Shown: in pieces, positions 7,585-8,173 of the stretch
How the letters are laid out: every line of letters begins with the position of its first letter
Position numbering within the stretch: position 1 is the first letter of the stretch
Program-made: the position numbers and the translations under genes
Notes under the pieces: model-generated
Seen by the model: the letters and a program-made list of their open reading frames with translations, nothing else
The model's database searches: none
What the model was told of the DNA's origin: nothing
From: Selenomonadaceae bacterium UBA3796
GTDB taxonomy: Bacteria; Bacillota; Negativicutes; Selenomonadales; Selenomonadaceae
Assembly: GCA_002369175.1 (NCBI GenBank)
Contig: DFES01000166.1
Span: forward strand, 1 to 8,173
Direction of reading: 5' to 3'
Length of the DNA: 8,173 bases

Positions 7585-7656
7585 GCACGATTTTCTGCTC
7601 CCTACGGGGGAGCTGGAAATACAGGTATCCACTTGTTTTTTTGAGGAGGGATTTCT
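7585..7656. other. Epimerase-precursor gap with hairpin
   Basis: This 72-base gap is the only sizeable one inside the operon. It carries the stem GCTCCC (7597-7602) / GGGAGC (7608-7613) around TACGG, a T7 run at 7636-7642 and then the precursor's ribosome binding site. The T run is over 20 bases past the stem, so it is not a standard terminator; a processing or stabilising hairpin is more likely. No convincing separate promoter was found. Confidence 0.5.
7643..7650 (+). promoter_or_regulatory. Strong ribosome binding site of the precursor
   Basis: GAGGAGGG sits six bases before ATG 7657, the best Shine-Dalgarno match and spacing in the window. That fits a substrate needed in larger amounts than its enzymes, and it fixes the precursor start. 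Confidence 0.75.
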
Positions 7657-8173
7657 ATGTCCGAAAAGAACAATGTCGTATTGCACGGCGAAATTGTGGC
7701 AAAATGCTGGGAAGATGAGGCATATAAGAAGCGTTTTCTTGAGGATCCCGAGGGTGTTATGCAGGAAGCAGGTATGGCTCTTGAGGAAGGGGTCACCTAT
7801 AAGGTGATCGAGGCTCCGAAACTCGTCAAATACATGATTCTCCCCCATGAGGATCCACAGAAGGCGGTGGAGGAACTGTCCAAAGTGCTTCTGAACAAGG
7901 CTGAGGCCACGGACAAGCTTCTTCCGGAGGGCACGGAACTGCGCATTATCCAGAATACAGAAGACACGAGATACGTTGTGCTGCCGGCCTCTCCCAAGAC
8001 CTTCACCAAGACGGAACTGGCTGCGGTGGCCGGTGGGAACTGGACCTATACCACCAACGATGTGACCATGGTCAACGAAGTTGCCGTCAACCAGGTGGAG
8101 GCAGTATCCGTGGGGACAACGGCACAGGCGGTGGGAGAAGTCGAAGTTGTGGCGGTTTTGGCAGGCGTAGTGA
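7657..8173 (+). CDS. Proteusin precursor peptide with nitrile-hydratase-like leader (partial, runs off right edge)
   Basis: At least 172 residues are encoded and the frame is still open at the last base; the terminal TGA is out of frame. The leader (residues 1-127) has the NHLP pattern: W18-EDEAYKKRF-L-EDP31, G39, EGTELRIIQNTEDTRYVVLP (91-110), then TELAAVAGG with the double glycine at 126-127 as the likely cleavage site. It is longer than usual because a second hinge-like strand (residues 45-63) precedes the canonical one (92-110). The visible core begins at Asn128: 45 residues with 14 Val, 6 Ala, 6 Thr, 4 Asn, 4 Glu, 1 Asp and no Cys, Lys, Arg or His. Such a core suits C-methylation and epimerisation, not lanthionine or thiazole formation. 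The gene follows the maturases with a strong ribosome binding site. The mature product and its activity cannot be read from the sequence. Confidence 0.85.
   Translation, partial: MSEKNNVVLHGEIVAKCWEDEAYKKRFLEDPEGVMQEAGMALEEGVTYKVIEAPKLVKYMILPHEDPQKAVEELSKVLLNKAEATDKLLPEGTELRIIQNTEDTRYVVLPASPKTFTKTELAAVAGGNWTYTTNDVTMVNEVAVNQVEAVSVGTTAQAVGEVEVVAVLAGVV
8032..8037 (+). other. Predicted leader/core boundary (double glycine)
   Basis: Gly126-Gly127 close the AVAGG motif that ends NHLP leaders and is normally cut by a C39-type protease, usually fused to an ABC transporter. No such gene is inside the window, so the protease should lie downstream or elsewhere in the genome. Confidence 0.7.

Noticed and set aside
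7577..7807. Alternative-frame ORF starting at ATG 7577 and overlapping the precursor
   Set aside because: It has no good ribosome binding site and runs out of frame through the NHLP leader, whose motifs and strong binding site make 7657 the real gene.
8171..8173. TGA at the very end as the precursor stop codon
   Set aside because: The precursor frame reads GCA GGC GTA GTG A at the edge, so this TGA is out of frame and the core continues beyond the window.

Overview
The window holds most of a proteusin-type RiPP (ribosomally made, post-translationally modified peptide) gene cluster, all on the + strand. The order is: a roughly 320-base non-coding region with an unusual nested palindrome; three tandem paralogous cobalamin-type radical SAM proteins (323-2251, 2248-4161, 4167-6173); a PoyD-like radical SAM peptide epimerase (6178-7584); and a precursor peptide with a nitrile-hydratase-like leader (7657 to beyond the right edge). 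The spacing (a 4-base GTGA overlap, then 5-, 4- and 72-base gaps) indicates one operon in which the maturation enzymes precede their substrate.

Inferred pathway: the 127-residue leader ends in a double glycine (AVAGG) and recruits the enzymes. The PoyD-like protein would convert selected L-residues to D-residues. The three B12-radical SAM paralogs, related to the PoyB/PoyC C-methyltransferases of polytheonamide biosynthesis, would methylate unactivated carbons, for example valine side chains. The visible core (45 residues, cut by the window edge) fits: 14 Val, many Ala/Thr/Asn, no Cys, no Lys/Arg. A mature peptide rich in D-residues and C-methyl groups, perhaps helical and membrane-active, is the best hypothesis. 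Unlike polytheonamide the core carries several acidic residues. No protease, transporter, hydroxylase, dehydratase or N-methyltransferase lies in the window; any such genes would be further downstream.

Organism: GC-rich coding DNA, strong AGGAGG-type ribosome binding sites and strictly anaerobic-style radical SAM chemistry suggest a moderately GC-rich anaerobic bacterium. A Selenomonas-like Negativicute would fit, but this is a weak inference because no taxonomic marker gene is present.

The most unusual points are the tandem triplication of one maturase family for one precursor, the partly duplicated leader, a leader-like segment at the N-terminus of the epimerase, and the nested inverted repeats upstream of the operon.
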